64,000 nucleotides of DNA from Pseudomonas asiatica (GCF_009932335.1 NZ_BLJF01000001.1:806001-870000), one strand, 5' to 3'. Positions 1-11,587 are shown, counted from the stretch's first letter. Notes: generated by a model from the sequence alone, not told the origin. Made by a program: numbers and translations.

Positions 1-2426
1 GCCAGCCGCTGCCGGAACCGGTGGTAAAGTTCCTGGTCCAGGTGATGTGGCCGCAGGGCCGCCTGCTGCGTGACTACAGCGTGCTGCTCGACCAGGCCAA
101 GGCCCAGGGCGACAAGCCTGCGGCAGGCAATGTCGCGCCAGCGGTGACCGCTGCCGGCAGCTATACCACCCAGCGCCGGGACACCCTGTGGCAGATTGCC
201 GCGCGCAATACCCAGGGCGGCTCGATCCAGCAGACCATGATCGCGATCCAGGCCCTGAACCCGGACGCTTTCATCGGCAACAACATCAACCAGCTGAAGG
301 TTGGCCAGGTGTTGCGCCTGCCCGACCAGCAGCAGATCCAGAACATCCCGCAGAGCGAGGCGACCGCCGAGGTGGCCGAGCAGTATGCTGCCTGGCGTGA
401 AGGTCGTCGCCTGGGCCCGCGTGCCCGCCAGCTGGACGCCACTCGCCGCGGTACCGCCGAGGCAGCTCCGGCGCGTATCGCCCAGGGCGACAACCTGCGC
501 CTGGTCAGCCCGGGCAACCAGGCCGGTGCCGACCAGGCCAAGGCCCTCAATGACAAGCTGGCGGTGGCCCAGGAAAGCCTGGACACCAGTCGTCGCGACA
601 ACGAAGAGCTCAAGAGCCGCATGGCCGACCTGCAGAGCCAGCTGGACAAGCTGCAGCGTCTGATCGAGTTGAAGAACAACCAGCTGGCCCGCCTTGAAGC
701 CCAGGGGGCGGCTGCACCGGCCGAACCGGTCGCCAAGCCTGCGCCTGCCGCCGTCGATACCGCACCCAAGCCGGTGCCCGCCGCCGAGGCCGCACCTGCC
801 GGTCAGCCTGACAGCGTGATCGACGAAATCATGGGCAACCCGCTGCTGCTCGGGCTGATTTCCGGTAGCGCCTTCCTCGTACTGCTGCTTCTGCTGCTGT
901 TGCTGGCGCGCAAGCGCAAGGCCCAGCAGGAGGCTGAAAAGCACCTGCGCATGGCGCGGGCGCTGGAAGAAGAGCAGGGCGCAGGCTTTGACAGCGATAG
1001 CGCAAGCTTCGATGGCGTAGAAGTCTCGGCGCCGAGCGTAACCCTGTCGCCGGCCGTGGTCGCCGCTTCGGCTGCCGCCGCCACCGCCGCGGAAAAAACG
1101 GCGGCACCCGCTGTCGAAGCGCAACCTGAACCGCAAGCCGACCCCCACGCCGCTTTGCTGGCGGAAGTCGAGCAGTGCGTGGCCGAAGGCCGCCTGAACC
1201 GCGCTACCGACCTGTTGGAACCTGCCGTGGCCGCCGCGCCGCAGCGTGACGACCTGCGCCTGAAACTGATGGATGTGTACGCCCGCCAGGGTGACCAGAG
1301 CGCGTTCGTCGAGCAGGAGCGCAAGTTGCCGGCCAGTGAGCAGAACAGTGCAGCGGTTGCCGGGTTGAAAGAGCGCTACCCGGCCATGCTCGGCCTGGCT
1401 GCTGCCGGCCTGGGCGCGGCGGCCCTGGCTGCCGAGATGGATGAGCAGTACGTGCAGGAGCTGTTGCAGGATCAGCCTGATACGCCAGTGGTTGCCGATG
1501 TAGCGCCGGAGGAAGTGCCGGCGGTCGAGCCAGAGGTGGCGATTGAACCAGAGGCCGTTGCTCTGGCGGAACCTGAAGCAGCGCTCGAACCCGAAGTTGA
1601 CCTGGATGCTGAGCTGGATGCCTTCGATGAAGTGCCGACCCTCGATGCGCCGGGCCTGGACGAGCAGGACCTGGACAGTGCCTTCGACCTGAGCCTGGGT
1701 GACGACCTGCCCGAGCAAGACCCGCTGGCAGCGCCGCTGCTGGACGAATCTGTGGCCCAGCAACCTGTAGTCGAAGAGCCGGTACTGGATGAACCCGTGC
1801 TGGAATCGGCTCAGCCCGAAGACGAGCCGTTTGCGGTGGACGCCGAGCTACAGGCCGACGCTGACGCCGAATTCGAGGCCATGCTGGCGCAGGCCGAGCC
1901 ACAGCCCGCTGTGGACCTGTCCGACTTCGACCTCGACATCAGCGAGCCGGTTGCCCCGGCAGCCCCGGCTGCGGTCGACGAAACCCCGGTGGATGTCGCC
2001 GCCGAGTTGGCTGCCTTCGACAGCGAGCCAGCGTTCGACCCGCTTTCCGAGTTCGATCTGCCATCCGACTTCGATCTTTCGCTGTCGCTGGAAGACGATT
2101 CGCCGGCAGCCAAGAGCTTTACCTCGGAGCTGGACGACGTCAACGCTGAGCTGGACAAGCTGTCGCAGAGCCTCGAGTCGCCGTCGCTGGAGCCGCATTT
2201 CACCAGCGAGGATGCGGCTGCCCAGCCCGAGCCCGAGCCACTGGACGACCTGGACTTCGACTTCTTCTCCGGAAGCGACGAAGTGGCCACAAAGCTTGAC
2301 CTGGCCCGCGCCTATATCGACATGGGCGACAACCAGGGCGCACGCGACATTCTCGATGAAGTGGTCAAGGATGGCGACGACAGCCAGCGTCAGGAGGCCG
2401 AGGACATGCTCTCCCGGCTGGTCTGA
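1..2426 (+). CDS. fimV: FimV-type polar landmark protein, 5' end outside the window
   Basis: Inner-membrane, peptidoglycan-binding protein that organises the cell pole and supports type IV pilus twitching in pseudomonads. The frame is open from base 3, so the start lies upstream; the GTG at 21 is only an internal codon. Counting from that GTG, there is a LysM domain at about residues 46-102, a coiled coil at about 170-230 (LDKLQRLIELKNNQLARLEA), one membrane helix at about 273-297 ending in RKRK, then a very acidic Glu/Asp/Ala-rich cytoplasmic region. The last ~50 residues form the TPR-like FimV C-terminal cap (KLDLARAYIDMGDNQGARDI). Its place just upstream of truA is the usual Pseudomonas order. 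The acidic region will be the least conserved part. Confidence 0.95.
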   Translation, partial: QPLPEPVVKFLVQVMWPQGRLLRDYSVLLDQAKAQGDKPAAGNVAPAVTAAGSYTTQRRDTLWQIAARNTQGGSIQQTMIAIQALNPDAFIGNNINQLKVGQVLRLPDQQQIQNIPQSEATAEVAEQYAAWREGRRLGPRARQLDATRRGTAEAAPARIAQGDNLRLVSPGNQAGADQAKALNDKLAVAQESLDTSRRDNEELKSRMADLQSQLDKLQRLIELKNNQLARLEAQGAAAPAEPVAKPAPAAVDTAPKPVPAAEAAPAGQPDSVIDEIMGNPLLLGLISGSAFLVLLLLLLLLARKRKAQQEAEKHLRMARALEEEQGAGFDSDSASFDGVEVSAPSVTLSPAVVAASAAAATAAEKTAAPAVEAQPEPQADPHAALLAEVEQCVAEGRLNRATDLLEPAVAAAPQRDDLRLKLMDVYARQGDQSAFVEQERKLPASEQNSAAVAGLKERYPAMLGLAAAGLGAAALAAEMDEQYVQELLQDQPDTPVVADVAPEEVPAVEPEVAIEPEAVALAEPEAALEPEVDLDAELDAFDEVPTLDAPGLDEQDLDSAFDLSLGDDLPEQDPLAAPLLDESVAQQPVVEEPVLDEPVLESAQPEDEPFAVDAELQADADAEFEAMLAQAEPQPAVDLSDFDLDISEPVAPAAPAAVDETPVDVAAELAAFDSEPAFDPLSEFDLPSDFDLSLSLEDDSPAAKSFTSELDDVNAELDKLSQSLESPSLEPHFTSEDAAAQPEPEPLDDLDFDFFSGSDEVATKLDLARAYIDMGDNQGARDILDEVVKDGDDSQRQEAEDMLSRLV

Positions 2427-2437
2427 GGTTGCCTGCT

Positions 2438-2535
2438 CCGGCCTCTTCGCGGGTAAACCCGCTCCCACAGGTTCATCACAGGTCCGAATTCTGTGCGGGC
2501 CCTGTGGGAGCGGGTTTACCCGCGAAGAGGCCCTG
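2438..2535. repeat. REP pair (BIME) after fimV
   Basis: Two inverted copies of a P. putida-type REP (core GGGAGCGGGTTTACCCGCGA) separated by a short spacer. It lies 3' of fimV, the usual extragenic location. The right copy is identical over 27 nt to the REP found inside the rhomboid coding sequence at 25570-25596. Confidence 0.9.
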
Positions 2536-2552
2536 AAAGGCAGTGCATATTC

Positions 2553-2589
2553 AACGGCAGCCCTACACGGCTGCCGTTGTCGTTATAAT
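2553..2589 (+). promoter_or_regulatory. Perfect 10-bp hairpin followed by a -10 box upstream of truA
   Basis: AACGGCAGCC (2553-2562) and GGCTGCCGTT (2569-2578) form a perfect 10-bp stem with a 6-nt loop, probably terminating fimV transcription although the T-tract is weak. A consensus TATAAT at 2584-2589 follows immediately, 31 nt before the truA ATG. The matching -35 would fall within the hairpin and none is obvious. Terminator and promoter roles are inferred. Confidence 0.55.
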
Positions 2590-2620
2590 CCCCGCCATTC
2601 CGTACACCCCCACAGGTTTC

Positions 2621-3481
2621 ATGCTCTTGGACATCATCGACACCGCCGCCGCCGAGTCCGCGGCCGAAGGCTACTCCCGCATCGCCCTGGGCGTGGAATA
2701 CAAAGGCGCGCGCTACCGTGGCTGGCAGCGCCAGGCCAGTGGCGTGCCCAGTGTCCAGCAGGCCCTGGAGCAGGCGCTGTCCAAGGTGGCCAACGAGCCC
2801 ATCTCGGTAATCTGCGCCGGGCGCACCGACGCCGGTGTGCATGGCTGCGGGCAGATCGTGCACTTCGACACCCGCGCCGTGCGCGATGAGCGCGCCTGGA
2901 CCATGGGCACCAACTTCAACCTGCCCCATGACATCAGCGTGGTCTGGTCGCGGCCGATGCCGGCCGACTTCCATGCCCGCTTCAAGGCCTGCGCCCGGCG
3001 TTACCGCTACGTCATCTACAACGACCCGATCCGCCCGGCCCATCTGGCCGAGGAAGTCACCTGGAACCACCGCCCGCTGGATGTCGAACGCATGGCCGAA
3101 GCCGCGCAGTACCTGCTTGGTACCCATGACTTCAGTGCCTTCCGCGCCAGCCAGTGCCAGGCCAAGTCGCCGATCAAGCACATCTACCATCTGCGCGTCA
3201 CCCGCCATGGCCAGATGATCGTGCTGGACGTGCGCGCCACGGCTTTCCTGCACCACATGGTGCGTAACATTGCCGGTGTACTGATGACCATCGGTGCCGG
3301 AGAGCGCCCGGTCACCTGGGCGCGTGAGGTGCTGGAAGGGCGCAACCGCCGCGAAGGTGGGGTCACGGCGCACCCATACGGCCTCTACCTGGTGCAGGTG
3401 GAGTACCCCGAGGAGTACGCGCTGCCCAAGCGTTACATCGGTCCACACTTTTTGACCGGTTACGAAGCATTGGCAGACTGA
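2621..3481 (+). CDS. truA: tRNA pseudouridine(38-40) synthase TruA
   Basis: Converts uridines 38, 39 and 40 of the tRNA anticodon arm to pseudouridine. The protein is 286 aa, normal for the family. The catalytic aspartate sits in the motif GRTDAGVHG at about residues 67-75, and the C-terminal domain carries HHMVRNIAGVL. The frame is open 26 codons further upstream, but that stretch overlaps the -10 box and hairpin, and the family begins with MLLDII-like sequence, so the ATG at 2621 is chosen. It opens the rightward housekeeping run; trpF follows after 61 nt. Confidence 0.95.
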   Translation: MLLDIIDTAAAESAAEGYSRIALGVEYKGARYRGWQRQASGVPSVQQALEQALSKVANEPISVICAGRTDAGVHGCGQIVHFDTRAVRDERAWTMGTNFNLPHDISVVWSRPMPADFHARFKACARRYRYVIYNDPIRPAHLAEEVTWNHRPLDVERMAEAAQYLLGTHDFSAFRASQCQAKSPIKHIYHLRVTRHGQMIVLDVRATAFLHHMVRNIAGVLMTIGAGERPVTWAREVLEGRNRREGGVTAHPYGLYLVQVEYPEEYALPKRYIGPHFLTGYEALAD

Positions 3482-3542
3482 CGGGCGAAAAGTCATTTGC
3501 TAACATCCGGCCTTTCACCGTAACAAGCAGGGTTCGCTGTCC

Positions 3543-4163
3543 ATGAGCAATGTTCGCAGCAAGATCTGCGGGATTACCCGCATCGAAGACGCACTGGCCG
3601 CTGCCGAAGCGGGGGCCGATGCCATCGGCTTCGTCTTCTATGCCAAGAGCCCGCGCGCCGTGGACGTGCGCCAGGCGCGGGCGATCATTGCCGAGCTGCC
3701 GCCGTTCGTGACCACGGTCGGTTTGTTCGTCAATGCTTCGCGCTGCGAGCTGAACGAGATCCTCGAAGTGGTTCCGCTGGACCTGCTACAGTTCCACGGC
3801 GACGAAACCCCACAGGACTGCGAAGGCTACCACCGCCCCTGGATCAAGGCCCTGCGCGTACGCCCGGGCGACGATCTGGAGGCGGCCTGCCGGCTTTACG
3901 CTGGTGCCCGCGGCATTCTGCTGGACACCTACGTGCCGGGCGTACCCGGAGGCACCGGTGAAGCATTCGACTGGTCGCTGGTACCTGCGCGCCTGAGCAA
4001 GCCGATCATTCTGGCGGGCGGGCTGTCTGCCGACAACGTCGGCCAGGCCATCGCCCAGGTGCGGCCGTACGCGGTGGATGTCAGTGGCGGCGTGGAGCAA
4101 GCCAAGGGCATCAAGGATGCGGCGAAGATCGAGGCCTTCATGCGTGCGGTGAAACAGGCGTGA
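3543..4163 (+). CDS. trpF: Phosphoribosylanthranilate isomerase
   Basis: Third step of tryptophan synthesis: Amadori rearrangement of phosphoribosylanthranilate to CdRP. It is a 206-aa single-domain TIM barrel. The N-terminal strand has the catalytic cysteine in KICGITR, the catalytic aspartate lies in [10 protein letters not shown], and the phosphate-binding end has [10 protein letters not shown] and AVDVSGGVE. As usual in Pseudomonas it is separate from the other trp genes and sits between truA and accD. The start is supported by a purine-rich stretch (AGCAGGG) upstream of the ATG. The 221 nt between trpF and accD hold no gene I can support. Confidence 0.96.
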   Translation: MSNVRSKICGITRIEDALAAAEAGADAIGFVFYAKSPRAVDVRQARAIIAELPPFVTTVGLFVNASRCELNEILEVVPLDLLQFHGDETPQDCEGYHRPWIKALRVRPGDDLEAACRLYAGARGILLDTYVPGVPGGTGEAFDWSLVPARLSKPIILAGGLSADNVGQAIAQVRPYAVDVSGGVEQAKGIKDAAKIEAFMRAVKQA

Positions 4164-4384
4164 TGGCAGATGTGACGGCTGGCTGCGCGCCATCGTCCAT
4201 AGCTTTCGCAGCCCTGTGGGGCAGCCGCCTGCGCCTGTGGCGGCAACACAACACATTAGCGGTGGGGTGGCGCGCTGGTAGTCCCGGCGGCCGGTCCATC
4301 ATCGTTTCATAAAGATTTTGAGCTCAAGGGCAGGGTAGGGCCGGCGACACCGGACCACGCCTGCCAATACTGGAGAAAGAAAGC

Positions 4385-5274
<890 letters not shown>

Positions 5275-5278
<4 letters not shown>

Positions 5279-6585
5279 TGAAACAACGATCCCTGGGCGA
5301 ATGGCTCGCCTACCTCGAGCAGTTGCACCCCTCGGCCATCGACATGGGCCTGGAGCGGTCGCAGAAGGTGCTTGCCCGGCTGGCGCTAGGCAAGCTGGCG
5401 CCACGTGTGGTGACGGTGACCGGCACCAACGGCAAGGGCTCGACCTGTGCCTTCGTGGCCTCGCTGCTGCGTGCCCAGGGGTTGAAGGTTGGCGTGTACA
5501 GCTCGCCGCACCTGTTGCGTTACAACGAGCGGGTGCTGATCGATGGCCAAGAGGCCAGCGATGGGCGCCTGTGCGAAGCCTTCGCCGCCGTCGAGGCGGC
5601 GCGGGGCGAAATTTCCCTGACCTACTTCGAGATGGGCACTCTGGCCGCGTTCTGGTTGTTCTTCCAGTCGCAGCTGGATGCCGTGGTACTGGAGGTGGGG
5701 CTTGGTGGCCGCCTGGACACCGTGAACGTGGTGGATGCCGACCTGGCCCTGGTGACCAGCATCGGCGTCGATCATGTCGATTACCTGGGTGATACCCGCG
5801 AGCTGGTGGCCTTCGAGAAGGCAGGCATCTTCCGTCAGGGCAAGCCGGCACTGTGCGGTGACCTGGATCCGCCTCAGCCGCTGCTGGACAAGGCCGCCGA
5901 ACTGGCTGCGCCGATGTTCCTGCGTGGTCGTGACTTCGACCTGGCCATTGCCGATGGCAGCTGGAACTGGCGGGGTACTGCGGCTGATGGAGCGCCGGTA
6001 GAGCTGCTTGGCCTGCCTTTGCTCGACCTGCCCATGGAAAACGCCACGCTGGCCCTGCAGGCCTACCTGCTGATGGGGCTGCCCTGGGACGCCGGCCAGA
6101 TTCGCCAGGCGCTGCTGGATACCCGAATCACGGGTCGCCTCGACCGTCGCCAGCTGAGCTGGCAGGGCAAGCCGGTGGAACTGTTGCTGGATGTCGGGCA
6201 CAACCCGCACGCCGCGGAGTACCTGGCCCGGCGCCTGGCGGCCCGGCCGCTGAAGGGGCGCCGCCTGGCGGTGTTCGGCCTGCTCGCCGACAAGGACCTG
6301 GACGGTGTTGTCGCGCCGCTGCAGGGGCTGGTCGACGACTGGGCAGTGGCGCCACTGGATACCCCGCGCAGCCGCCCGGCTGCGGAGCTGGCCACGGCCT
6401 TGACGAACGTCGGCGCCGCGGTGAAGTCTTATGCCAGCGTCGATGCTGCCCTTGAAGGGCAATGCGCGCAGGCAACGGCGGATGACCAGATCTTGCTGTT
6501 CGGTTCGTTTTTCTGTGTTGCCCAGGCACTGGAATGGCTGGAGCGGCACGCCCAGGAGGGTGGAGTAGATGGCAGTGCTGGATAA
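5275..6585 (+). CDS. folC: Bifunctional folylpolyglutamate synthase / dihydrofolate synthase
   Basis: Adds L-glutamate to dihydropteroate to make dihydrofolate and extends the polyglutamate tail of reduced folates. The 436-aa Mur-ligase-type enzyme has an ATP P-loop at about residues 48-56 (VTGTNGKGS), the folate-loop motif [13 protein letters not shown], and the central [11 protein letters not shown]. The C-terminal domain has [11 protein letters not shown]. It starts inside the accD stop and its 3' end overlaps the next gene by 17 nt, so accD-folC-SPOR is tightly packed. No anomaly was seen. Confidence 0.96.
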
Positions 6586-7234
6586 AGGGATGAAACAGCG
6601 CATGGTGGGTGCGTTGGTGCTGGTGGCGCTGGCGGTGATTTTCCTGCCGATGCTGTTCACCCGCGAGGACGAGATGCGTCAGGTGCGCGTCGATGCCCCG
6701 CAGGCGCCGGCCATGCCAAGCCTGCCGGAAGTGAAGGTGGAGCCGGTCGCCGTGCCGGAGCCGCAGGCCATTGCGCAAGAGCCGCAACAGCCACCGGTGG
6801 TGGTGGACGAGTCCACCGCGCCGGCGAGCACGCCCAGCCAGCCGATTGCACCGTCACCGCAGACCCAGCCTCAAGTGCAGGTGCAGCCCCAGCCTCAGCC
6901 TGCCAAGCCGCAGGCGCCTGTGGCCAAGGTCGAGCCTCAGCCGGCAGCCAAGCCGGCCGCGCCGACGGCGCCATCGAAGATCGACGTCAATGGCCTGCCG
7001 GTCAGCTGGTCGATCCAGTTGGCCAGCCTGTCCAACCGTGCCGGGGCCGAAAAGCTGCAGCAAACCTTGCGTAGCCAGGGTTACAACGCCTATATCCGCT
7101 CGGCGGGTGGCATGAACCGCGTGTACGTGGGGCCGCTGATCGAGCGGGCCGAGGCCGAGCGCGTGCGCGACGCCATCAACCGCCAGAACAGCCTCAAGGG
7201 CTTCGTGGTGCGCTTCCAGCCTGAGCGCAGCTGA
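6569..7234 (+). CDS. SPOR-domain membrane protein (DedD-like)
   Basis: Small bitopic inner-membrane protein of 221 aa. It has a short N-terminal cytoplasmic stretch, one membrane helix at about residues 12-28 (VGALVLVALAVIFLPMLF), a long Pro/Gln/Val-rich periplasmic linker and a C-terminal SPOR domain at about 140-218 (SWSIQLASLSNRAGAEKLQQ ... RVYVGPLIERAEAERV). SPOR domains bind denuded septal peptidoglycan, so a division-site role like DedD is likely. It overlaps folC by 17 nt and occupies the same locus as enterobacterial dedD (folC-dedD-cvpA-purF). The linker is low-complexity and should diverge fast. Confidence 0.88.
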   Translation: MAVLDKGMKQRMVGALVLVALAVIFLPMLFTREDEMRQVRVDAPQAPAMPSLPEVKVEPVAVPEPQAIAQEPQQPPVVVDESTAPASTPSQPIAPSPQTQPQVQVQPQPQPAKPQAPVAKVEPQPAAKPAAPTAPSKIDVNGLPVSWSIQLASLSNRAGAEKLQQTLRSQGYNAYIRSAGGMNRVYVGPLIERAEAERVRDAINRQNSLKGFVVRFQPERS

Positions 7235-7253
7235 GTCTGGCTGACTCGGACCC

Positions 7254-7370
7254 TTGTAGGAGCGGCCTTGTGTCGCGATCGGGCCGCATGGCGGCCCCGG
7301 CGATTTTGGCTGTGTCCGAGACCCTTGGGGCCGCTGTGCGGCCCGATCGCGACACAAGGCCGCTCCTACA
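7254..7370. repeat. REP pair (GTAGGAGCGGCC class) between the SPOR gene and cvpA
   Basis: Two head-to-head copies of a second REP class (TGTAGGAGCGGCCTTGTGTC) with GC-rich arms. The copies are almost perfect inverted repeats around a short spacer, forming a large potential hairpin. A TTAAAAT -10-like box follows at about 7434, before cvpA. Confidence 0.9.
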
Positions 7371-7462
7371 GAAGTGCGCATGCTAATCCACCCGACATTC
7401 TGCTTACTCCCAGCCCGCCGCTCTGTTAAAATGCGCCGCCTCAAACGTCTGCAGGCAGCACC

Positions 7463-8020
7463 GTGGCATTTACCTTGGTTGATTGGGCGATCATCGCGAT
7501 CATCGCCGTCTCCACACTGATCAGTCTCAAGCGCGGCTTCGTCAAGGAAGCCTTGTCCTTGCTCATCTGGATCATTGCCGGCGCGGTTGCCTGGATGTTC
7601 GGCGGTTCGCTCTCGGTGTATCTTGAAAGCTACATCCAGACGCCGTCGATGCGCGTCATCGCCGGCTGCGCCATTCTTTTCGTCGCCACCTTGCTGGTGG
7701 GGGCCATGATCAACTTCCTCATCGGCGAGCTGATTCGCGTGACCGGGCTGTCCGGCACCGATCGTTTCCTGGGCATGGCCTTCGGCGCCGCGCGCGGGGC
7801 CTTGCTGGTGGTGGTGGCCATCGGGCTGATCAGCCTGGGGCCGGTTCAACAAGACACCTGGTGGCAGGAATCACGCCTGATACCACAATTTCTCTTGGTT
7901 GCCGACTGGTCGAAAAACCTGATCCTGGGTTTTACCGGCCAGTGGACACCCAGTGGGCTGATCGGCACTCCAGCTGATCTTCCGTTCAAGGAACAGTTGC
8001 TCGGGCCGGCAAAGCCCTGA
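7463..8020 (+). CDS. cvpA: Colicin V production protein family (CvpA)
   Basis: Integral membrane protein of 185 aa with four hydrophobic segments (about residues 5-22, 29-46, 63-83 and 103-121). The N-terminal DWAIIAIIAVSTLISLKRGF is the CvpA signature. In enterobacteria CvpA is needed for colicin V export and for envelope tolerance to bile salts; its biochemical activity is unsettled. It sits directly upstream of purF (42-nt gap), the same order as in E. coli, so the two probably share a transcript. It starts with GTG; no upstream ATG in frame fits better. Confidence 0.92.
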   Translation: MAFTLVDWAIIAIIAVSTLISLKRGFVKEALSLLIWIIAGAVAWMFGGSLSVYLESYIQTPSMRVIAGCAILFVATLLVGAMINFLIGELIRVTGLSGTDRFLGMAFGAARGALLVVVAIGLISLGPVQQDTWWQESRLIPQFLLVADWSKNLILGFTGQWTPSGLIGTPADLPFKEQLLGPAKP

Positions 8021-8062
8021 GCACTATTCACTCAAGTTTCGTCAAAGTAGGGGTTGCGTCGC

Positions 8063-9568
8063 ATGTGTGGCATCGTCGGTATCGTCGGTAAGTCGAACGT
8101 CAATCAGGCGCTGTATGACGCGCTTACGGTCCTCCAGCACCGCGGCCAGGACGCTGCCGGTATCGTGACCAGCCATGACGGCCGGTTGTTCCTGCGCAAG
8201 GATAATGGCCTGGTGCGCGACGTGTTCCAGCAGCGCCACATGCAGCGCCTGGTCGGCAGCATCGGTATCGGCCACGTGCGCTACCCGACGGCGGGCAGCT
8301 CGACCTCTGCCGAGGCGCAGCCGTTCTACGTCAACTCGCCGTATGGCATCACCCTGGCACACAACGGCAACCTGACCAACGTCGAGCAGCTGGCCAAGGA
8401 GATCTACGAGTCCGACCTGCGCCACGTCAACACCAACTCCGACTCGGAAGTACTTCTGAACGTGTTCGCCCATGAGCTGGCGGTGCGTGGCAAGCTGCAG
8501 CCGACCGAAGAAGACGTGTTCGCCGCGGTTTCCCACGTGCACAGCCGCTGCGTTGGCGGTTACGCCGTGGTGGCGATGATCACCGGCTACGGCATCGTCG
8601 GCTTCCGCGACCCCAACGGCATCCGCCCGGTGGTGTTCGGCCAGCGTCACACCGACGAAGGCGTGGAATACATGATTGCTTCGGAAAGCGTGGCCCTGGA
8701 CGTCCTCGGCTTCACCCTGATCCGCGACCTGGCGCCGGGCGAAGCGGTGTACATCACCGAAGAAGGCCAGTTGTACACCAAGCAGTGCGCCGAAGCACCA
8801 AAGCTGCAGCCGTGCATCTTCGAGCATGTCTACCTGGCCCGTCCGGACTCGATCATGGATGGTGTGTCGGTGTACAAGGCCCGTCTGCGCATGGGTGAAA
8901 AACTGGCCGACAAGATCATGCGCGAACGTCCCGAGCATGACATCGACGTGGTCATCCCGATCCCGGACACCAGCCGCACCGCGGCCCTGGAGCTGGCCAA
9001 CCGTCTGGGCGTGAAGTTCCGCGAAGGTTTCGTCAAGAACCGCTACATCGGCCGTACCTTCATCATGCCAGGCCAGGCCGCGCGCAAGAAATCGGTACGC
9101 CAGAAGCTCAATGCCATCGAACTGGAGTTCCGCGGCAAGAACGTGATGCTGGTGGACGACTCGATCGTGCGCGGCACCACCTGCAAGCAGATCATCCAGA
9201 TGGCCCGTGAAGCCGGTGCCAAGAACGTCTACTTCTGCTCCGCAGCTCCTGCCGTGCGCTACCCCAACGTCTACGGCATCGACATGCCGAGTGTTCACGA
9301 ACTGATCGCCCACAACCGTACCACCGAACAGGTGGCCGAGTTGATTGGCGCCGACTGGCTGGTCTACCAGGACCTGCCGGACCTGATCGACTCGGTCGGT
9401 GGCGGCAAGATCAAGATCGATCAGTTCGATTGTGCCGTGTTCAACGGTGAGTATGTCACTGGCGATATCGACGAAGCCTACCTCGACCGCATCGAGCAGG
9501 CTCGTAACGACCTGGCCAAGGCCAAGAACCAGGCGGTCAGTGCGATCATCGACCTCTACAACAACTGA
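8063..9568 (+). CDS. purF: Amidophosphoribosyltransferase
   Basis: First committed step of purine synthesis: PRPP plus glutamine gives 5-phosphoribosylamine. The 501-aa protein begins MCGIVGIVG; removing the Met exposes the catalytic Cys of the Ntn glutaminase domain. This fixes the start at the ATG 9 nt inside the longest open frame, which begins with TTG. The glutaminase half (to about 230) includes [10 protein letters not shown] and THNGNLTN-like motifs. The phosphoribosyltransferase half has the PRPP loop [12 protein letters not shown] at about 362-373. There is no cluster of cysteines typical of the Fe-S-containing Bacillus form. Confidence 0.97.
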   Translation: MCGIVGIVGKSNVNQALYDALTVLQHRGQDAAGIVTSHDGRLFLRKDNGLVRDVFQQRHMQRLVGSIGIGHVRYPTAGSSTSAEAQPFYVNSPYGITLAHNGNLTNVEQLAKEIYESDLRHVNTNSDSEVLLNVFAHELAVRGKLQPTEEDVFAAVSHVHSRCVGGYAVVAMITGYGIVGFRDPNGIRPVVFGQRHTDEGVEYMIASESVALDVLGFTLIRDLAPGEAVYITEEGQLYTKQCAEAPKLQPCIFEHVYLARPDSIMDGVSVYKARLRMGEKLADKIMRERPEHDIDVVIPIPDTSRTAALELANRLGVKFREGFVKNRYIGRTFIMPGQAARKKSVRQKLNAIELEFRGKNVMLVDDSIVRGTTCKQIIQMAREAGAKNVYFCSAAPAVRYPNVYGIDMPSVHELIAHNRTTEQVAELIGADWLVYQDLPDLIDSVGGGKIKIDQFDCAVFNGEYVTGDIDEAYLDRIEQARNDLAKAKNQAVSAIIDLYNN

Positions 9569-9584
9569 TTTCGGGAGCGACGGC

Positions 9585-10796
9585 ATGACGGATCAATGGG
9601 ATGCCGGACGACTGGACAGTGACCTCGAGGGTGTCGGTTTCGACACCCTGGCGGTGCGCGCTGGTCAAAACCGTACACCGGAGGCCGAGCACAGCGAAGC
9701 GCTGTTCCTGACCTCCAGCTATGTGTTCCGCACGGCTGCCGATGCGGCCGCACGCTTTGCCGGCGAAACGCCGGGGAACGTCTATTCGCGCTACACCAAT
9801 CCGTCGGTGCGTGCCTTCGAGGAGCGCCTGGCGGCCATGGAAGGCGCGGAGCAGGCTGTGGGCACCTCCACCGGCATGGCGGCGATCCTCGCCGTGGTGA
9901 TGTCGCTGTGCAGTGCCGGTGACCATGTGCTGGTGTCGCAGAGTGTGTTCGGCTCGACCATCAGCCTGTTCGAGAAGTACTTCAAGCGCTTTGGCGTGCA
10001 GGTGGACTACGTGCCGCTGGTCGACCTCGCCGGCTGGGAAAAGGCCATCAAGGCCAATACCAAGCTGCTGATCGTCGAATCGCCGTCCAACCCGCTGGCA
10101 GAGCTGGTCGATATCACCGCGCTCAGCGAAATCGCCCATGCCCACGGCGCCATGCTGGTGGTGGACAACTGCTTCAGCACCCCGGCGCTGCAGCAGCCGC
10201 TGAAGCTGGGTGCCGACATCGTGTTCCACTCGGCCACCAAGTTCATCGACGGCCAGGGCCGCTGCATGGGTGGCGTGGTTGCCGGCCGTGCCGAGCAGAT
10301 GAAAGAAGTGGTGGGCTTCCTGCGTACCGCAGGCCCCACCCTCAGCCCGTTCAACGCCTGGATCTTCACCAAGGGCCTGGAAACCCTGCGCCTGCGCATG
10401 CGTGCGCACTGCGAAAGCGCCCAACTGCTGGCCGAATGGCTGGAGCAGCAGGAGGGCGTGGAGAAGGTGCATTACGCCGGCCTGCCGAGCCACCCGCAGC
10501 ACGAACTGGCCAAGCGCCAGATGAGTGGCTTCGGTGCGGTGGTCAGCTTCGAGGTGAAGGGTGGCAAAGAAGGCGCCTGGCGCTTCATCGACGCTACCCG
10601 GGTGATTTCCATCACCACCAACCTGGGTGACAGCAAGACCACCATCGCCCACCCGGCCACCACCTCCCACGGTCGCCTGACGCCGCAGGAGCGTGAAGCC
10701 GCGGGTATCCGCGACAGCCTGATCCGGGTTGCCGTGGGCCTGGAAGATGTGGCCGACCTGCAGGCCGACCTGGCGCGCGGGTTGGCGGCACTGTGA
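9585..10796 (+). CDS. metZ: O-succinylhomoserine sulfhydrylase
   Basis: PLP enzyme of the Cys/Met metabolism family that makes homocysteine directly from O-succinylhomoserine and sulfide, the pseudomonad direct-sulfhydrylation route. The 403-aa protein shows [20 protein letters not shown], the PLP-stacking stretch near residue 110 and the Schiff-base lysine in [12 protein letters not shown] at about 211. The long frame extends back inside purF; the ATG at 9585, preceded by GGGAG at good spacing, is the start. It is 16 nt downstream of purF, the conserved purF-metZ pair of pseudomonads. Confidence 0.95.
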   Translation: MTDQWDAGRLDSDLEGVGFDTLAVRAGQNRTPEAEHSEALFLTSSYVFRTAADAAARFAGETPGNVYSRYTNPSVRAFEERLAAMEGAEQAVGTSTGMAAILAVVMSLCSAGDHVLVSQSVFGSTISLFEKYFKRFGVQVDYVPLVDLAGWEKAIKANTKLLIVESPSNPLAELVDITALSEIAHAHGAMLVVDNCFSTPALQQPLKLGADIVFHSATKFIDGQGRCMGGVVAGRAEQMKEVVGFLRTAGPTLSPFNAWIFTKGLETLRLRMRAHCESAQLLAEWLEQQEGVEKVHYAGLPSHPQHELAKRQMSGFGAVVSFEVKGGKEGAWRFIDATRVISITTNLGDSKTTIAHPATTSHGRLTPQEREAAGIRDSLIRVAVGLEDVADLQADLARGLAAL

Positions 10797-11566
10797 TTGA
10801 AATCCGCGGCGGTACGCCCGGCCATAACGGCCGGGTAGCCCTGGTGACCGGTGCCGCACGCGGCATCGGCCTGGGTATTGCCGCCTGGTTGATCTGCGAA
10901 GGCTGGCAGGTGGTGCTCAGCGACCTTGACCGCCAGCGCGGCGCAAAGGCGGCCAAGGCGCTGGGTGACAATGCCTGGTTCATCACCATGGACGTTGCCG
11001 ACGAGGCCCAGGTCAGCGCCGGGGTGTCGGAGGTGCTGGGGCAGTTTGGTCGCCTGGACGCGCTGGTGTGCAATGCGGCCATCGCCAACCCGCACAACCA
11101 GACCCTGGAAAGCCTGAGCCTGGCGCAGTGGAACCGGGTGCTGGCGGTCAACCTCAACGGCCCGATGCTGCTGGCCAAGCATTGTGCGCCGTACCTGCGT
11201 GCGCACAATGGGGCGATCGTCAATCTCACGTCCACCCGGGCGCGGCAATCCGAACCCGATACCGAGGCCTACGCAGCGAGCAAGGGCGGGCTGGTGGCCT
11301 TGACCCATGCCTTGGCCATGAGCCTGGGCCCGGAGATTCGCGTCAATGCGGTGAGCCCGGGCTGGATCGATGCCCGTGATCCGTCGCAGCGCCGTGCCGA
11401 GCCGTTGACCGAGGCGGACCATGCCCAGCACCCGACGGGCAGGGTAGGGACGGTGGAAGACGTGGCGGCCATGGTTGCCTGGCTGTTGTCTCGGCAAGCG
11501 GCGTTCGTCACCGGCCAGGAGTTCGTGGTCGATGGCGGCATGACCCGCAAGATGATCTACACCTGA
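10793..11566 (+). CDS. Short-chain dehydrogenase/reductase (SDR)
   Basis: Classical SDR of 257 aa. It has the Rossmann motif [14 protein letters not shown] at about residues 16-29, the NNAG-equivalent CNAAIANP at about 91, the catalytic YAASK at about 160-164 and the family C-terminus [17 protein letters not shown]. The substrate cannot be read from sequence. It starts with GTG overlapping the metZ stop by 4 nt, so it is translationally coupled to metZ. This is the last gene of the housekeeping run and is followed by a REP hairpin. Confidence 0.88.
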   Translation: MIEIRGGTPGHNGRVALVTGAARGIGLGIAAWLICEGWQVVLSDLDRQRGAKAAKALGDNAWFITMDVADEAQVSAGVSEVLGQFGRLDALVCNAAIANPHNQTLESLSLAQWNRVLAVNLNGPMLLAKHCAPYLRAHNGAIVNLTSTRARQSEPDTEAYAASKGGLVALTHALAMSLGPEIRVNAVSPGWIDARDPSQRRAEPLTEADHAQHPTGRVGTVEDVAAMVAWLLSRQAAFVTGQEFVVDGGMTRKMIYT

Positions 11567-11587
11567 GCCTTGTGCATATCTTGTACC